Of a DNA stretch of 22,430 nucleotides, positions 8,134 to 17,631 are shown one piece after another. Below the pieces are notes generated by a model. It was not told the origin of the DNA. It searched no databases and was given only the letters and a program-made list of their open reading frames with translations. Position 1 is the first letter of the stretch, and every line of letters starts with the position of its first letter. The translations under genes and the position numbers were made by a program. The stretch is taken from positions 1 to 22,430 of the forward strand of contig CAMYFZ010000025.1 in NCBI GenBank assembly GCA_947255165.1, written 5' to 3'. Origin of the DNA: an uncultured Varibaculum sp. Its GTDB lineage: Bacteria; Actinomycetota; Actinomycetes; Actinomycetales; Actinomycetaceae.

Positions 8134-8463
8134 TTATCTTTGTATCAGAATAAGCAACGCATTAATCAAGTGAATCCAAATATTTATCAGCACTGTGACC
8201 AGCAAAAACAGTACTACAAAACTCAGATCTAGGGCAATAGTCCCAAGTCGGAGCGGTTTAATGAATTTCCCTAGGAATCGTAAAGGCGGATCCGTGATTC
8301 CGAAAACCAGATTACAAAGAAACAGCGTAGCCGAGTTTTTCGGCCGCCAATTCGGGTTCAGTGCCATCACCCAAGACAGCACTGCCCGGATTATCAACGC
8401 CAGAATGTAGAGCTGGAGTAGCCATCTGCCAATCTGACCGACCCAATAGATTAGGGGAAGCAT
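8134..8463 (-). CDS. yggT: YggT-family membrane protein (YlmG)
   Basis: 109-residue integral membrane protein with two hydrophobic halves (about residues 5-35 and 75-105) separated by the conserved loop FGITDPPLRFLGKFIKPL. YggT/YlmG proteins sit next to sepF in Gram-positive bacteria and cyanobacteria and are linked to division-site or nucleoid placement; the molecular role is not settled. The ATG is four bases after the sepF stop, so expression is probably coupled to sepF. Length and context match the family. Confidence 0.93.
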   Translation of the reverse strand: MLPLIYWVGQIGRWLLQLYILALIIRAVLSWVMALNPNWRPKNSATLFLCNLVFGITDPPLRFLGKFIKPLRLGTIALDLSFVVLFLLVTVLINIWIHLINALLILIQR

Positions 8464-8467
8464 CTAG

Positions 8468-8932
8468 TTAGCTTTGGTTGAAGAAATCTCTTTTAGACCC
8501 CGGGGAGGACGCACCTTCGTCCACCTGCACGGACTTTGGCGAAAGCAAAAACACCCGGTTAGTAACTTTTTCGATTCCCCCATCAAGCGCAAAGCTTAGA
8601 CCGGCCGCGAAATCAATCATCCGCCGCGCTTCCAGGTCATTCATTGCCCCGAGGTTCATTATCACCGGGGTACCGTCCTTGAAAGCATCTCCAATATTTT
8701 GTGCCTCGTTATAGGTGGTGGGACGGATAGTCACAATCCGTTTAAGCTCTGAGGCCGGTTCAGGCTCGGAACTAACCGCATGCGGGAAACGCAGTGCCGG
8801 CTCTACGATTCGAGGACGAGGTGCCGGAACTTCAGCATCCGGGACTTCGCTTTGCAGCTCGTCGAGGTATTCCTCGTTCTCTTGTGGTTCGAACAGGCCT
8901 AAATATCCCATGGTCTTCCTCAAAGCACCCAT
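8468..8932 (-). CDS. sepF: SepF, membrane anchor and partner of FtsZ
   Basis: 154-residue cell division protein. The N-terminal amphipathic helix MGALRKTMGYLGLF is the membrane anchor; an acidic/proline linker (about 15-62) leads to the SepF core (RIVTIRPTTYNEAQNIGDAF, then PVIMNLGAMNDLEARRMIDF and FALDGGIEKVTNRVFLLSP), which binds the FtsZ C-terminal tail. The start is ATG 8932, five bases after AAAGGAGG; the frame is open 11 codons upstream, but that ATG would come before the ribosome binding site. In bacteria lacking FtsA and ZipA, SepF is the main FtsZ tether. Confidence 0.96.
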   Translation of the reverse strand: MGALRKTMGYLGLFEPQENEEYLDELQSEVPDAEVPAPRPRIVEPALRFPHAVSSEPEPASELKRIVTIRPTTYNEAQNIGDAFKDGTPVIMNLGAMNDLEARRMIDFAAGLSFALDGGIEKVTNRVFLLSPKSVQVDEGASSPGSKRDFFNQS

Positions 8933-9041
8933 TAGGTCCTCCTTTGTTAAATACTGGTCTACCAAAACGTTAATCGGGAGCGGGTTTTTTTCGAAGCATC
9001 ACCGCGGCGTGTTCCCAAAACTACCCACCTAAATCCGCAGT

Positions 9042-9788
9042 TCACGCGGTTGGAACTTCCCGCTTGCCCACTACGATTCCCGCGAATCGCCCCGTTACCC
9101 CATCACGGCGATAGGAATACAGATTTCGGTCTTCAAACGTACAGCGTTTAGAAACAAAAGTAATCCGCGCTCCCGCCGTCCGCAGCTGGGAAATTACCCC
9201 AGCCTGTAAATCCAACCCCGGACTTCCGACCCGGGTACGTGACCAGGCAGCGGGAACATGGCCGGTCACGTGAGTGCGCATCGCCTCGGGGACTTCATAG
9301 CAGGCTCCGCAAATAGCGGGCCCAATGGCAGCGTGAATTTTGCCGCTCTGCGCCCCCAGTTTACGTAGAGCCAGCACGGCCTCCCGCACAATCCCGGTGA
9401 CCATACCGGCTCTGCCCGCATGGACTGCGGCCACCAGTAGACCGTCATCAGAAGCCAAAAGCAAGGGCACGCAGTCGGCGACCATAACTCCAGCTGCCGG
9501 GGTAGTAAGCCCCAGTTCTGCAAACTCGCGAGTGTCGATAATGATGCCGTCCGCTTCGGCAGGAGCATCGGTATGACCAGGATGAACTTGCACCACCCGG
9601 TTGGAGTGGGTCTGATGCATCCACACCACTTTGCGCCCAATCGCATCGTCGACGATCTGCCGATTCTCCGCTACGATATTGGGGTTATCTCCGACGTGAT
9701 TTCCCAAGTTGAGAGTGGCATATGGTCCGCTCGATTTCCCACCGATCCGATTGGTAAAAACCGCCTGTGCGCCGCCAATCCGAAACAT
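9042..9788 (-). CDS. pgeF: PgeF/YfiH laccase-domain peptidoglycan editing factor
   Basis: 248-residue protein of the multicopper polyphenol oxidase-like (laccase domain, YfiH/YlmD) family. The metal/catalytic triad expected from the family is present: H61 (HQTHSN), C106 (VADCVPLLL) and H123 (AAVHAGRAG); the C-terminal block AIGPAICGACYEV is also conserved. E. coli PgeF removes L-serine wrongly built into muropeptides in place of alanine; nucleoside-phosphorylase-like activity has been reported for other members. The ATG is six bases after the ftsZ stop, so it belongs to the ftsZ unit. The yggS gene that usually follows is missing. Confidence 0.95.
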   Translation of the reverse strand: MFRIGGAQAVFTNRIGGKSSGPYATLNLGNHVGDNPNIVAENRQIVDDAIGRKVVWMHQTHSNRVVQVHPGHTDAPAEADGIIIDTREFAELGLTTPAAGVMVADCVPLLLASDDGLLVAAVHAGRAGMVTGIVREAVLALRKLGAQSGKIHAAIGPAICGACYEVPEAMRTHVTGHVPAAWSRTRVGSPGLDLQAGVISQLRTAGARITFVSKRCTFEDRNLYSYRRDGVTGRFAGIVVGKREVPTA

Positions 9789-9794
9789 GGCTAC

Positions 9795-11135
9795 CTACCG
9801 CATAAAGTCGGGGACATCCAGACCAGATTCTTGATCGTCGTCCTCAAATACTCGGGGCACGGTTAAGGTAGTGTCGTCCTCTCGCTTGCTATCTACCCCG
9901 AAATTGTCGCGGTAGCTGCGGGAACTTTCGTTCTCTTTCCGATTGAAAGCATCGCGTGAGGGTGGAGTTACCGGAAGACGATGCGCTCCTCCCGAGGCGC
10001 CAGCGCGGGGAAGATCTCCGACACTGCGTTCGTCCTCTTTTGTGACTGCGCGGCGCGGGAATGCCGGGATGGCCGAAGTGGCCGTGGCATCCTCGGAGAT
10101 TTTTTCCTTCCCCGGGGCCGAGGGCATCTTAGCGGCAGGCTCAGCGGCTTTCTTTTCTGCCTGCTTGGCTTTCTTCGCACCACTTGTCTTGGGACCATCA
10201 AACCCGGCGGCAATGATGGTTACCCGGATCTCGTCGCCTAAGGCTTCATCAACATTGGCACCGAAAATAATATTGGCTTCGGGATGCACCATTTCGCGTA
10301 CCATATCCGCGGCGCGGTGTACCTCCATAAGCCCCATATCTGAGCCGCCTTGGAAGAACATCAGCACCCCCAGAGCCCCATCAATATCCGCCTCTAGTAA
10401 GGGGGACATAAAGGCGGCTTCCGCGGCGCGAATCGCGCGATCTTCACCAGTGGCAGAGCCGATCCCCATGAGGGCGGTTCCCGCCCCTTTCATAACGCTT
10501 TTTACATCCGCAAAGTCTACGTTTACTAGGGCGGAGGTGGTGATCAGGTCGGTGATGCCTTGGACACCGGAATGCAAAACTTCGTCCGCAGCGGAGAAAG
10601 CATCGACCATCGTAATGTTTTGGTCCGAGATATCCAAGAGGCGATCGTTGGGGATCACAATAATAGTGTCGACTTCTTTACTTAGGGCCTCTACCCCTGC
10701 ATCTGCCTGCACCTGGCGGCGCTTTCCCTCAAAAGAGAAAGGCCGGGTAACTACCCCGATAGTGAGGGCACCCATCTCGCGCGCCACCCGCGCCACTATG
10801 GGAGCGCCACCAGTACCGGTACCGCCACCCTCGCCGGCGGTAACGAAGACCATGTCCGCCCCTTCCAGGGTGTCTTTGATTTCTTCCTCGTTATCGGTGG
10901 CAGCGCGTTCTCCGACTTTGGGGTCGGCTCCAGCACCTAGACCGCGGGTTTCTTCCCGCCCGATATCCAATTTCACGTCCGCATCAGACATCATCAGTGC
11001 CTGCGCATCGGTGTTAATCGCAATGAATTCCACACCTTTAAGGCCGAAATCAATCATGCGGTTAACGGCGTTTGCTCCGCCTCCGCCGATGCCTACGACT
11101 TTAATATCTGCCAGGTTGGTATCTGGTACTGTCAC
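9795..11135 (-). CDS. ftsZ: Cell division GTPase FtsZ
   Basis: 446-residue tubulin-like GTPase that polymerises into the Z ring. Seen: the N-terminal nucleotide region [17 protein letters not shown], the tubulin signature GGGTGTG at residues 103-109, [11 protein letters not shown] (T7-loop region), a variable Ala/Lys/Glu/Ser-rich linker (about 318-425) and the C-terminal peptide GLDVPDFMR that docks SepF. The start is a GTG, five bases after CGGAGGG; no in-frame ATG gives a full N-terminus. In most actinobacteria ftsQ lies directly upstream; here the upstream neighbour is a divergent HIT gene, so ftsZ must have its own promoter in 11136-11331. Confidence 0.98.
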   Translation of the reverse strand: MTVPDTNLADIKVVGIGGGGANAVNRMIDFGLKGVEFIAINTDAQALMMSDADVKLDIGREETRGLGAGADPKVGERAATDNEEEIKDTLEGADMVFVTAGEGGGTGTGGAPIVARVAREMGALTIGVVTRPFSFEGKRRQVQADAGVEALSKEVDTIIVIPNDRLLDISDQNITMVDAFSAADEVLHSGVQGITDLITTSALVNVDFADVKSVMKGAGTALMGIGSATGEDRAIRAAEAAFMSPLLEADIDGALGVLMFFQGGSDMGLMEVHRAADMVREMVHPEANIIFGANVDEALGDEIRVTIIAAGFDGPKTSGAKKAKQAEKKAAEPAAKMPSAPGKEKISEDATATSAIPAFPRRAVTKEDERSVGDLPRAGASGGAHRLPVTPPSRDAFNRKENESSRSYRDNFGVDSKREDDTTLTVPRVFEDDDQESGLDVPDFMR

Positions 11136-11149
11136 GGTCGCCCTCCGAT

Positions 11150-11178
11150 CTAACCCTAAAGTTTTAGTTTAGAGTTAG
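11150..11178 (-). promoter_or_regulatory. ftsZ: Stem-loop directly upstream of the ftsZ ribosome binding site
   Basis: In the minus-strand transcript, CTAACTCTAAA pairs with TTTAGGGTTAG (ten Watson-Crick pairs plus one U-G), leaving a seven-base loop. The stem ends three to four bases before CGGAGGG, the ftsZ ribosome binding site. It could be an mRNA hairpin that tunes ftsZ translation, or a dyad operator at the DNA level. Confidence 0.5.
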
Positions 11179-11206
11179 CTTTACTAGCCCTCTTGGTCAA
11201 ACGAAA

Positions 11207-11234
11207 ATCCTATGTAAAGAGGCGTTTTGAGCAA
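11207..11234 (-). promoter_or_regulatory. Candidate ftsZ promoter
   Basis: On the minus strand TTGCTC (11229-11234), 16 bases, then TAGGAT (11207-11212). It would start transcription near 11200, placing the 11150-11178 hairpin in the leader. A second -35-like TTGACC lies at 11195-11200 but has no good -10. Match quality is moderate. Confidence 0.35.
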
Positions 11235-11250
11235 GCACTGCGGGCGCGTG

Positions 11251-11280
11251 TTGCCAATTTTGCCCGAAAACTTTTTTATT
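11251..11280 (+). promoter_or_regulatory. Candidate promoter of the HIT gene
   Basis: TTGCCA (11251-11256; five of six bases of the -35 consensus), 18 bases, then TTTATT (11275-11280; four of six). It stands about 50 bases upstream of the HIT start and back to back with the ftsZ promoter region. Confidence 0.35.
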
Positions 11281-11331
11281 ACCCGTCCCGTCCTATCATT
11301 AGAAGCAACAACTGCAATCCCAGGAGGAACC

Positions 11332-11760
11332 ATGCCCACTATTTTTACTCGTATCATCACTGGCGACATCCCCGGCGAGTTCTGCTGGAAAGACGATATC
11401 TGCGTCGCCTTCGCCGACATCAACCCCATAACCCCCGGCCACGTGCTTTTAGTCCCGCGCCGCGAAGTTGAAAACTTCTGGGACGCCCCCACCGATGAGC
11501 TGCAACACCTAATGAAAGTGGCGCAGATTATCGGTCGCGCCCAACGACAAGCTTTCGGTTCCCAGCGTTCCTGCCTGAGCATCGCCGGCTTCGACGTGCC
11601 CCATCTGCACCTGCACCTGATTCCCGCAAACTCGATGGAAGACATTAAGTTCGCGCACGCTCAGCCGGCTACTCCGGAAGAGATTGCCGCTTCTATGCAG
11701 GCACTACGGGAGGCCCTAGCCGACCAGGGACATGCCAGCGAGGCGGGAGTTAGCGACTAA
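11332..11760 (+). CDS. HIT-family nucleotide hydrolase/transferase
   Basis: 142-residue histidine-triad protein. The triad HLHLHLIP at residues 91-98 (HxHxHxxP) is the catalytic site acting on the alpha-phosphate of AMP- or nucleoside-linked substrates; FADINPITPGHVLLVPRRE (28-46) is the other conserved block, placing it near the Hint/HinT branch. The ATG at 11332 is preferred because GGAGGAACC precedes it; the frame is open 35 codons further left but without family similarity. Transcribed alone and divergently from ftsZ. The physiological substrate cannot be read from the sequence. Confidence 0.95.
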   Translation: MPTIFTRIITGDIPGEFCWKDDICVAFADINPITPGHVLLVPRREVENFWDAPTDELQHLMKVAQIIGRAQRQAFGSQRSCLSIAGFDVPHLHLHLIPANSMEDIKFAHAQPATPEEIAASMQALREALADQGHASEAGVSD

Positions 11761-11928
11761 AACGAGGGGTTTTGCCGCTAATAACTACCCCTTCGGGGCA
11801 ACTGCAAGGGAGGACTCCCCGGCCCCAAGCCCTCGCTGAGTTTGGTAGATAGGAAAAGTCCCTGGCCGCCCCTACCCTATTGCGCCCCTATTTTCGCAGA
11901 TAATCAGGCATTACCTCGCGCGGTAGAG

Positions 11929-12459
11929 CTAAGACTTCCCTAGCGAGTGGCGCAAATAGTCGAGTTCGCTGGCATCAAACCAAGAAAGTGGCTCCCCTGC
12001 CAGTTCTTCCCACAGTTCTAGTACTGGCGACGCCGCTGTGGGGTCGCTGGCACCCGCATCGCCAAAGTTGCCGCGACACCAGGCAGCTGCGCGCTGTCGC
12101 GGCATCTGCGACCTTAATTGGGTGCAAAGTTCTAGATTTTCCTGGCTATCAAGGTGCAGGCTAACTAGACGCTGCCAGTCGAATCGGGTTTTCACTTCGA
12201 AGACCCCGGGAGTGATTTCTTCACTCAACTCCTGCGGATCGGCATCGAGTGCCGCCACGATACGCCCCGGGTAACCGTCCCCGGTGCCCTCTAGGCAGGA
12301 CATAGCAGCCATAGTCATGGCGATATCTTCTGCCTGTTCACTATCGAGAGGATCTATCCCCCAAAGCCGACAGAAATCGGAGGTGCCTTCCCAGGCACAG
12401 GGAGAATATAGCTGCGGTTCAAACAGGTCGCTTAACGCTAAGGGAAGATAAATTCGCAC
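11929..12459 (-). CDS. Conserved actinobacterial protein, DUF6912-like
   Basis: 176-residue soluble protein. The opening MRIYLPLALSDLFEPQLYSP, followed by an Ala/Glu-rich helix with AMTMAAMSCLE and then GRIVAALDADPQEL, resembles the DUF6912 family of actinobacterial proteins, commonly found near secA; the match is from memory. The second half (DWQRLVSLHLDSQENLELC, LWEELAGEPLSWFDASELDYL) ends acidic. No signal peptide, membrane segment or catalytic motif is seen. It begins within a few bases of an AT-rich promoter region (12460-12750) and is divergent from the Rv3235-like gene. Function unknown. Confidence 0.8.
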   Translation of the reverse strand: MRIYLPLALSDLFEPQLYSPCAWEGTSDFCRLWGIDPLDSEQAEDIAMTMAAMSCLEGTGDGYPGRIVAALDADPQELSEEITPGVFEVKTRFDWQRLVSLHLDSQENLELCTQLRSQMPRQRAAAWCRGNFGDAGASDPTAASPVLELWEELAGEPLSWFDASELDYLRHSLGKS

Positions 12460-12750
12460 TCGCTAATTGTAGCGGCTAGCTGGGGATTCCAGAGCACTTA
12501 CAGCCCGCAGCGCCTCAAATACGCGTTGCCCCCTTGCCGCAACCTCAATCACCTCATCTAAAACTCATTTTTCTTTAATTATTGTTTAATTACATGTTAT
12601 AAACAAGGAATTTCAAGCCCTTTAAAATTCAGGCAAAATCTCCTATACCTGTTTAGATAGGACAAAAGTACGCATTAGCGGCAATGCCCTCCCATTCCAC
12701 CCTCTCTAATGAACTAGAGTCTCCGTCTAATAATTGAAAGATCTGAGCCG
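12460..12750. other. Intergenic region between divergent genes
   Basis: 291 bases between the DUF6912-like gene and the Rv3235-like gene. The central part (12560-12680) is clearly AT-rich and should hold promoters for both sides; a short dyad CCTAT-N10-ATAGG occurs at 12641-12660. No open frame of note, no RNA gene recognised, and no promoter could be fixed with confidence. Confidence 0.5.
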
Positions 12751-13368
12751 ATGAGTTTAGCAGCTACAAAACCTCTCCTCTGGAAGGAAAAAGAAGAATA
12801 CGCCCCACCCCAGAAAAACCGTTTTCAAGAGCTTTTCCCTCCCGGGAAACCGCTAGTAACCATTTACCCTCAAGATGACCAATCCTCTGGCCCCTGCGCA
12901 GTGATTTGTCCAGAACTTCCTCAAATCCCGCTCAGCCCTACCTACGGTCCCCTGGAAGTTCAAGCCCTGCTTCCCCGTCCTCAAAACGCCCAGAAACCAA
13001 AATCCACGCCACCGAAAGCAGCCTCATTATCAGCGTTACCGCAGATAAAATCCTGGGTGGCAACCGCCGTAAGAACCATATTCGAAGTATTTTCCGGTCG
13101 CCGCTCCGTGCAAGCAGTTACCAACTGGTTCGCCCCTGAGCTTTGGGGTTCCTTCCTGGCTTTAGCTCGCAGCGAGCGTCACCGTCCCCTACCTGCAGAA
13201 ATTCAGGTACGCCGGATTTTTTGCCGCAAAGCTGGGATTACTAACCAGGACTTCGCTGGTGTCGAGGTCGCGGTTACTATCAGTGACGGCTGTCGGGTCA
13301 GGGCCATAGCGATGCGCATCAAACCTTGCGGAAAGAAATGGAAAATCGCTGCCCTAGAGATCGGGTAG
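12751..13368 (+). CDS. Rv3235-like conserved actinobacterial protein
   Basis: 205-residue protein. The first ~95 residues are proline-rich and low in order; the C-terminal half (VRTIFEVFSGRRSVQAVTNW, then IQVRRIFCRK, VAVTISDGCRVRAIAMRI and KWKIAALEIG) follows the pattern of the Rv3235 family: a helix with a GRR turn, then a small beta domain. Genes of this family lie near secA in many actinobacteria. The role is not known. ATG 12751 has only a weak purine-rich stretch before it. Converges on secA, 136 bases apart. Confidence 0.82.
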   Translation: MSLAATKPLLWKEKEEYAPPQKNRFQELFPPGKPLVTIYPQDDQSSGPCAVICPELPQIPLSPTYGPLEVQALLPRPQNAQKPKSTPPKAASLSALPQIKSWVATAVRTIFEVFSGRRSVQAVTNWFAPELWGSFLALARSERHRPLPAEIQVRRIFCRKAGITNQDFAGVEVAVTISDGCRVRAIAMRIKPCGKKWKIAALEIG

Positions 13369-13388
13369 ACAGATCTGCCATTAGCTAT

Positions 13389-13429
13389 TGGAAAACAATC
13401 CGCACCGCCAGCTCGCTCGGGGAGTGCGG
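13389..13429 (-). terminator. Possible intrinsic terminator of secA
   Basis: On the minus strand CCGCAC (13424-13429) pairs with GTGCGG (13400-13405), with an 18-base loop that may fold further, followed by ATTGTTTTCC. The stem is only six bp and the T-run short, so it is a weak candidate. It lies about 80 bases after the secA stop and within the convergent gap. Confidence 0.35.
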
Positions 13430-13504
13430 CGCCAGTCCCAAGATCCCGCCAGAATCCCCTCTCCCGGCGAACAGGGGATCCAGCGTTCAGGGGATCCGAA
13501 AACG

Positions 13505-16291
13505 CTAGCGACGCTTCTGAGCCTTTTTGCGCTTCTTTTGAGCGCGGCGCTGAGCCCGGTTCCCACCTTGAGCAGCAGTCTGCCGGGCGGCCTCGGCACC
13601 AAATGCCGATCCTTGCGCGCCAGCGCCCGCCATTGCCGGCACAGTTTCCGAGGATTCCTTATGCCCGGTATCCCCCATCACTGAGCCTTCCGCCAGCGCC
13701 TTCTTTTTCGCCTGTTCGGCTTGCTGCTTTTCCACCTCCAGCTGTTGCTCATAGACCTGCTGGAACTGGTGGGAGAAATTGAAAATACCGGTAATAGTAT
13801 CTTCTCGTACCTGCCCCATCATGTTTTCGAACATTTGCGCACCCTCGGACTTATATTCCACCAAGGGGTCACGCTGCCCCATCGCCCGCAGACCGATACC
13901 TTCTTTAAGGTAATCCATCTCGTAGAGGTGCTGTTGCCAAAGCCGGTCTACCGTAGCCAGCAGGACGCGCCGTTCTAGTTCCGCCATCGGCTGGTCACCC
14001 AGCTGTTCAATCGCAATCGGGTTCTCGTTTACCTGATCAAGGATTTCTTCATAGGCATCGGCAATATCGTTCTGTAACATAGTTTCCAGCTCGGAAGCCG
14101 AAATGTGCAGGAAAGTGCCGTCCTCGTCCTTTAGTTCCGAAAGCGAGGCACGCACCGGATAAACGGAACGCAGATTGTTCCACAGTTTACCCAAATCCCA
14201 TTCACTGGAATCGTTACCTTCGCTGGTGGCGTGGGTGACTGCTTCTTTAATCAAAGTGCGCAGATAGGCAGGAATCAGCTCATCGAGATCGATCTGTTTG
14301 TGCAGGACTTCTTGACGTTCGGTGTAAATCAGATCGCGCTGATCGGTCATCACATCGTCATATTTCAGCACGTTTTTACGAATCTCGAAGTTCTGCGCCT
14401 CCGTCTGGTGCTGCGCGGACTGGATCCGCCCGGAAACCATCTTGGATTCTAGGGGCAGATCCTCCGGATAGAGCGAAGAATTCATAAAGCGGGTAACGAA
14501 GGCCGCCATGTTCTTCATCATTAACGGGTCATCCATCGCCAGGTAGAAGCGGGATTCCCCCGGGTCACCTTGACGTCCAGAACGCCCGCGCAACTGGTTA
14601 TCGATACGGCGAGCATCGTGACGTTCGGTGCCCAGAACGTAAAGTCCGCCCAGTCCCACAACCTCTTCGTGTTCGTCGGCTACCTCGGCCTCTGCCTCGG
14701 TAAGGGCATCCTCCCAGGCTTCTTGCCATTCGGAGAGATTTTCTTCCGGATCCAGGCCGCGCGCGCGGAGCTTCTGATCGGCGATATGTTCCGGGTTACC
14801 CCCGAGCATAATGTCGGTACCACGCCCGGCCATGTTAGTGGCCACCGTAACCATGCCTTTGCGCCCGGCATCGAATACCACCTGGGCCTCGTGGGCGTGC
14901 TGTTTAGCGTTCAACACGTTGTGAGGCACCCCGGCCTCATCCAACATGATGGAAAGTTCTTCCGATTTGGCAACATCCGTGGTGCCCACCAGAATCGGCT
15001 GGCCTTTTTCGTTACGTTCTTTGATGTCACTGACAATCGCCTTGAGCTTGCCCCGCCGGGAAGGATAAACCAAATCTGGCTGATCAATGCGGATCATGGG
15101 CTTATTAGGCGGAATCGGGATGACCCCGATCTTATAGGTGTTCATGAACTCGGCCGCCTCAGTTTCAGCGGTACCGGTCATACCCGAGAGCTTGTCGTAC
15201 AGGCGGAAATAGTTCTGCAAGGTGATGGTAGCCAGGGTCTGGTTCTCGGCTTGCACCGGAACATGCTCTTTAGCTTCGATCGCCTGGTGCATGCCCTCGC
15301 TGTAGCGCCGCCCTTCCATCACGCGACCGGTATGTTCATCGACGATCATTACTTCCCGATTGCGCACAATATAGTCGCGATCCCGCTTGAACAGCTCTTT
15401 TGCCTTGATCGCGTTATTGAGGAAGCCGATTAAGGGGGTATGGGAAGCTTCGTAGAGGTTGTCTATCCCTAAGAAATCCTCGACCGCAGCGATCCCCACA
15501 TCGGTTACCCCCACGGTGCGTTTCTTTTCATCGACCTCATAATCCATATCTTTTTCCAGGCGAGTCACCAGGGAGGCAAACTTGTTGTACCACTGGTCAG
15601 CTTCACCTTGGGCGGGACCGGAAATAATCAGCGGGGTGCGGGCTTCGTCAATCAGGATCGAGTCCACCTCGTCGACGATCGCGAAGTTATGTCCGCGCTG
15701 AACAATGTCCTCTACTCGCTGCACCATATTGTCGCGCAGATAGTCGAATCCGAACTCGTTATTGGTGCCGTAAGTAATATCTGCTTGGTATTGTTTTACC
15801 CGTTCAGTTGGGGTCTGACCGTTGACAATACAGCCCACAGTTAGCCCCAAGAAACGGTAGACGCGCCCCATCAGTTCACTTTGGTAACTGGCGAGATAGT
15901 CGTTGACCGTGACTACGTGCACGCCCTTACCGCTAAGCGCATTCAGGTAGCTGGGCATGGTGGCGACCAGGGTTTTACCTTCACCGGTTTTCATCTCGGC
16001 AATATTGCCTTGGTGGAGGGCTATGCCCCCCATAACCTGTACGCGATAAGGCTTTTGTTTGAGGACGCGCCACGCGGCCTCCCGCACGGTAGCAAAGGCA
16101 TCCACCAAGATTTCGTCTTCGGTTGCCCCTTTTTCCAGCGCCTCTTTGAACTCGGCGGTCTTTGCCTTGAGTTCTTCATCGCTGAGGGCGGCGTACTCTT
16201 CCTCTTTCGCCACTACTTCGCCGGCTGTCCGGTCTAAACGTTTGAGGGTGCGCCCCTCGCCCATCCGCAGGATTCTTTCAAAAAACGACAT
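13505..16291 (-). CDS. secA: Protein translocase ATPase SecA
   Basis: 928-residue motor that drives unfolded preproteins through SecYEG. Walker A MKTGEGKT at residues 100-107 and [12 protein letters not shown] at 207-218 mark nucleotide-binding domain 1; [25 protein letters not shown] is the helicase motif VI region of domain 2; the scaffold and helical wing follow. The C-terminal tail (about 840-928) is Gln/Ala-rich and ends in a dense Arg/Lys stretch, with no Cys/His metal-binding SecB-type motif, consistent with an actinobacterial SecA1. ATG 16291 follows GGAGAA. metK lies 110 bases upstream on the same strand. The basic end may help bind phospholipid or ribosome; that is inference. Confidence 0.98.
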   Translation of the reverse strand: MSFFERILRMGEGRTLKRLDRTAGEVVAKEEEYAALSDEELKAKTAEFKEALEKGATEDEILVDAFATVREAAWRVLKQKPYRVQVMGGIALHQGNIAEMKTGEGKTLVATMPSYLNALSGKGVHVVTVNDYLASYQSELMGRVYRFLGLTVGCIVNGQTPTERVKQYQADITYGTNNEFGFDYLRDNMVQRVEDIVQRGHNFAIVDEVDSILIDEARTPLIISGPAQGEADQWYNKFASLVTRLEKDMDYEVDEKKRTVGVTDVGIAAVEDFLGIDNLYEASHTPLIGFLNNAIKAKELFKRDRDYIVRNREVMIVDEHTGRVMEGRRYSEGMHQAIEAKEHVPVQAENQTLATITLQNYFRLYDKLSGMTGTAETEAAEFMNTYKIGVIPIPPNKPMIRIDQPDLVYPSRRGKLKAIVSDIKERNEKGQPILVGTTDVAKSEELSIMLDEAGVPHNVLNAKQHAHEAQVVFDAGRKGMVTVATNMAGRGTDIMLGGNPEHIADQKLRARGLDPEENLSEWQEAWEDALTEAEAEVADEHEEVVGLGGLYVLGTERHDARRIDNQLRGRSGRQGDPGESRFYLAMDDPLMMKNMAAFVTRFMNSSLYPEDLPLESKMVSGRIQSAQHQTEAQNFEIRKNVLKYDDVMTDQRDLIYTERQEVLHKQIDLDELIPAYLRTLIKEAVTHATSEGNDSSEWDLGKLWNNLRSVYPVRASLSELKDEDGTFLHISASELETMLQNDIADAYEEILDQVNENPIAIEQLGDQPMAELERRVLLATVDRLWQQHLYEMDYLKEGIGLRAMGQRDPLVEYKSEGAQMFENMMGQVREDTITGIFNFSHQFQQVYEQQLEVEKQQAEQAKKKALAEGSVMGDTGHKESSETVPAMAGAGAQGSAFGAEAARQTAAQGGNRAQRRAQKKRKKAQKRR

Positions 16292-16401
16292 TAGTTCTCC
16301 CGTGTGTTCGCTCCGTTTATCGATTCTATATGGCGGCAGTTAAAAGCACGATTAGTTATTTCAGTTTTCCCCTTAGGCTTAGCACCTGGTAGCACTAGTT
16401 T

Positions 16402-17595
16402 TTATGCCCCCAGCTTTGCCCGCAATTCCCGTGCCTTACCGGTATCCTCCCAGGTAAAGCCGGAGCGTCCAAAGTGTCCGTAGGCAGCAGTGCGCGAATA
16501 AATAGGTCGGCGCAGCGAGAGGCGATCGATAATAGCTGCCGGTCGCAGGTCAAAAGTTCCCCGTACGGCCTGCAGAATCTGCTGTTTATCGGTCTTTTCG
16601 GTGCCGAAAGTTTCCAGTTCCACTGAAACTGGATGCGCCGAGCCGATAGCGTAGGCCACTTGCAGTTCTGCCCGATCCGCAAGTCCCGCAGCCACCACGT
16701 TCTTCGCTACCCATCGCGCCGCATAGGCGGCCGAGCGGTCAACCTTAGAAGCGTCCTTACCGGAGAATGCGCCTCCACCGTGACGCGCCATTCCCCCGTA
16801 AGTGTCTACAATCAGTTTCCTGCCGGTCATGCCGGTATCAGCGGCTGGACCTCCCAGGATGAACCGCCCCGCCGGGTTCACTAAGGTACGAAAGTCACGA
16901 TCCTCTATCCAGGGCACCTGGGAGATAACCGGATCAATCACCGCGGATTTCACTTCTTCGCGCAGGTCTTCGAGGTTGACAGAAGCTAGATGCTGGGTAG
17001 AGAGCACGATCGTGTCCAGGCCCACCGGACGCCCATCCTCATAACGCACGGTTACCTGGGTTTTCCCATCTGGGCAGAGGTAATCGAGTACTTTTTCCCG
17101 GCGCACTTTTTCGAGTTGCTTGGCGAGGCGGTGTGCCAGCCAGATTGGGGCGGGCATTAAATCGGGGGTTTCGTTGCAGGCATAGCCGAACATCATCCCC
17201 TGGTCGCCCGCACCTTGCTGGTCAAAGGCATCTATTGCCTGCCCTTGGCGGGTTTCCCAGGAATCTTGCACCCCGTGGGCAATATCGGGGCTCTGGCGGT
17301 CAATCGATACCAGCACTCCGCAGGAATCCCCGTCAAACCCGATATCAGAGGAGGTATAGCCAATTTCGTTAATGGTTTCGCGCACCAACGTGGGCAGGTC
17401 TACATATCCGGAAGTGGTGATTTCACCGGCCAGATGCACTTGCCCGGTGGTGGCCATAACCTCTACGGCTGACCGGGCCTCCGGATCTTGTTCTAGCAGG
17501 GCATCCACAACAGTGTCTGCTATCCGGTCGCAAACTTTGTCGGGATGTCCGCTGGTGACGGATTCAGAAGTAAATATCGACTGCTTTGAGCTCAT
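16402..17595 (-). CDS. metK: S-adenosylmethionine synthetase
   Basis: 397-residue methionine adenosyltransferase (ATP + methionine to S-adenosylmethionine + phosphate + diphosphate). Conserved elements: [13 protein letters not shown] near the N-terminus (ATP/Mg binding), the signature [12 protein letters not shown] at residues 128-139, and the glycine-rich signature [16 protein letters not shown]. Length is typical for the family. ATG 17595 follows CTGGAGAAT. No SAM or other riboswitch was recognised in the ~100 bases upstream; beyond them starts the 19-bp repeat array, an unusual neighbour for metK. Confidence 0.98.
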   Translation of the reverse strand: MSSKQSIFTSESVTSGHPDKVCDRIADTVVDALLEQDPEARSAVEVMATTGQVHLAGEITTSGYVDLPTLVRETINEIGYTSSDIGFDGDSCGVLVSIDRQSPDIAHGVQDSWETRQGQAIDAFDQQGAGDQGMMFGYACNETPDLMPAPIWLAHRLAKQLEKVRREKVLDYLCPDGKTQVTVRYEDGRPVGLDTIVLSTQHLASVNLEDLREEVKSAVIDPVISQVPWIEDRDFRTLVNPAGRFILGGPAADTGMTGRKLIVDTYGGMARHGGGAFSGKDASKVDRSAAYAARWVAKNVVAAGLADRAELQVAYAIGSAHPVSVELETFGTEKTDKQQILQAVRGTFDLRPAAIIDRLSLRRPIYSRTAAYGHFGRSGFTWEDTGKARELRAKLGA

Positions 17596-17631
17596 ATTCT
17601 CCAGTTTAGGGCAGCGCCTGCCTCGGGGGGA

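Noticed and set aside
9943..11172. Long open frame (409 codons) antisense to ftsZ
   Set aside because: It lies wholly over a certain ftsZ gene, has the Ser/Arg/Ala-rich composition of a codon-bias shadow and no recognisable domain.
11785..11800. CCCCTTCGGGG stem-loop after the HIT gene
   Set aside because: Short UUCG-type hairpin without a T-run; not a convincing terminator.
14570..15433. 287-codon open frame antisense to secA
   Set aside because: Mirror of a well-conserved secA stretch; no family resemblance and no ribosome binding site noted.
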